Part shown: positions 6,787 to 7,054 of the stretch, piece after piece
How the letters are laid out: each line of letters starts with the position of its first letter
Position numbering within the stretch: the stretch's first letter is position 1
Program-made: the position numbers and the translations under genes
From: Bacteroidales bacterium UBA3389
GTDB lineage: Bacteria > Bacteroidota > Bacteroidia > Bacteroidales > P3
DNA length: 7,054 bases
Direction: 5' to 3'
NCBI GenBank assembly: GCA_002358835.1
Contig: DEPP01000061.1
Location: 8,259 to 15,312, forward strand
Notes under the pieces: generated by a model
Database searches by the model: none
Seen by the model: the letters and a program-made list of their open reading frames with translations, nothing else
What the model was told of the DNA's origin: nothing

Positions 6787-7054
6787 TTAATGCTTGTAAA
6801 TCTCATCGAAAGGCAGTCTGAGGCTGATTGAACGAGCCAAAGTCTGTTCATCTGCATATTCTATCGAATCACCCATCGATATTCCTCGAGAGACTGCAGA
6901 TACTTTAACCTTTTTACCCTCGATAAGCTTGTTTATATAGAACGCAGTTGTGTCGCCCTCCATTGTTGTCGGTAAAGCTAAAATAACCTCTTCGATAGGT
7001 TCGTTTTCAATACGAAACAACAAATGTTCTATCTTTATATCATTCACACCAATC
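6787..7054 (-). CDS. recR: Recombination mediator RecR, C-terminal part (5' end outside window)
   Basis: RecR acts with RecO (and RecF) to load RecA onto SSB-coated single-stranded DNA at gaps. The frame stays open through the right edge (codons for Ile-Gly-Val precede the GTG at 7047), so the visible 88 or so residues are only the C-terminal part of a protein that is normally about 200 residues. The visible sequence matches the second half of the RecR TOPRIM domain and its Walker B-like C-terminus: EEVILALPTTMEGDTTAFYI, then VKVSAVSRGISMGDSIEYAD and EQTLARSISLRLPF. It ends with the short tail DEIYKH and a TAA at 6787-6789. GC content resembles the other flanking genes. Its closeness to a stress protein gene suggests one operon, with no functional link visible in the sequence. 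Confidence 0.93.
   Translation of the reverse strand, partial: IGVNDIKIEHLLFRIENEPIEEVILALPTTMEGDTTAFYINKLIEGKKVKVSAVSRGISMGDSIEYADEQTLARSISLRLPFDEIYKH

Noticed and set aside
1..7054. CRISPR array, tRNA, rRNA, transposase or integrase
   Set aside because: No regularly spaced repeats, cloverleaf-like sequence or recognisable mobile-element protein was seen on either strand.

Overview
The window looks like a chromosomal segment from a member of the Bacteroidota, probably Bacteroidales. The topoisomerase IV subunit B at the left edge has the TOPRIM wording typical of that phylum (EGDSASGS, then DADVDG, with no long insert). The ribosome-binding sites are weak, and the flanking genes have moderate GC (one 60-base line of the SDR gene counts 26 G/C).

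Layout. Positions 1-2415 hold three tightly packed plus-strand genes: the 3' part of parE, a small secreted protein with Asp/Gly-rich calcium-loop-like motifs, and a short-chain dehydrogenase. Positions 2427-5610 hold two plus-strand genes that are visibly more AT-rich (one 60-base line inside the first counts 15 G/C). They encode a RecQ-type helicase fused to a C-terminal phosphoribosyltransferase (PRTase) domain, and a divergent DprA/Smf-like Rossmann protein. Positions 5611-5834 are non-coding and contain a good intrinsic terminator for the minus strand. Positions 5835-7054 hold two minus-strand genes, a tandem universal stress protein and, upstream of it, the C-terminal half of RecR.

Interpretation. 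parE, the secreted protein, the SDR, the stress protein and recR look like ordinary host genes. They would form a convergent pair of operons if the middle were removed. The helicase-PRTase and DprA-like genes look like a two-gene accessory cassette inserted in that convergent gap, in the same direction as the left operon. The cassette is the main point of interest. It combines a DNA unwinding motor, a PRPP-type nucleotide-binding domain and a DprA/SLOG-fold protein, which suggests a DNA-sensing conflict (antiphage or anti-plasmid) module. The same three activities occur in natural transformation (ComFA helicase, ComFC PRTase, DprA), so a competence-derived function is the main alternative. No transposase, integrase, tRNA, CRISPR array or clear attachment repeats were seen.
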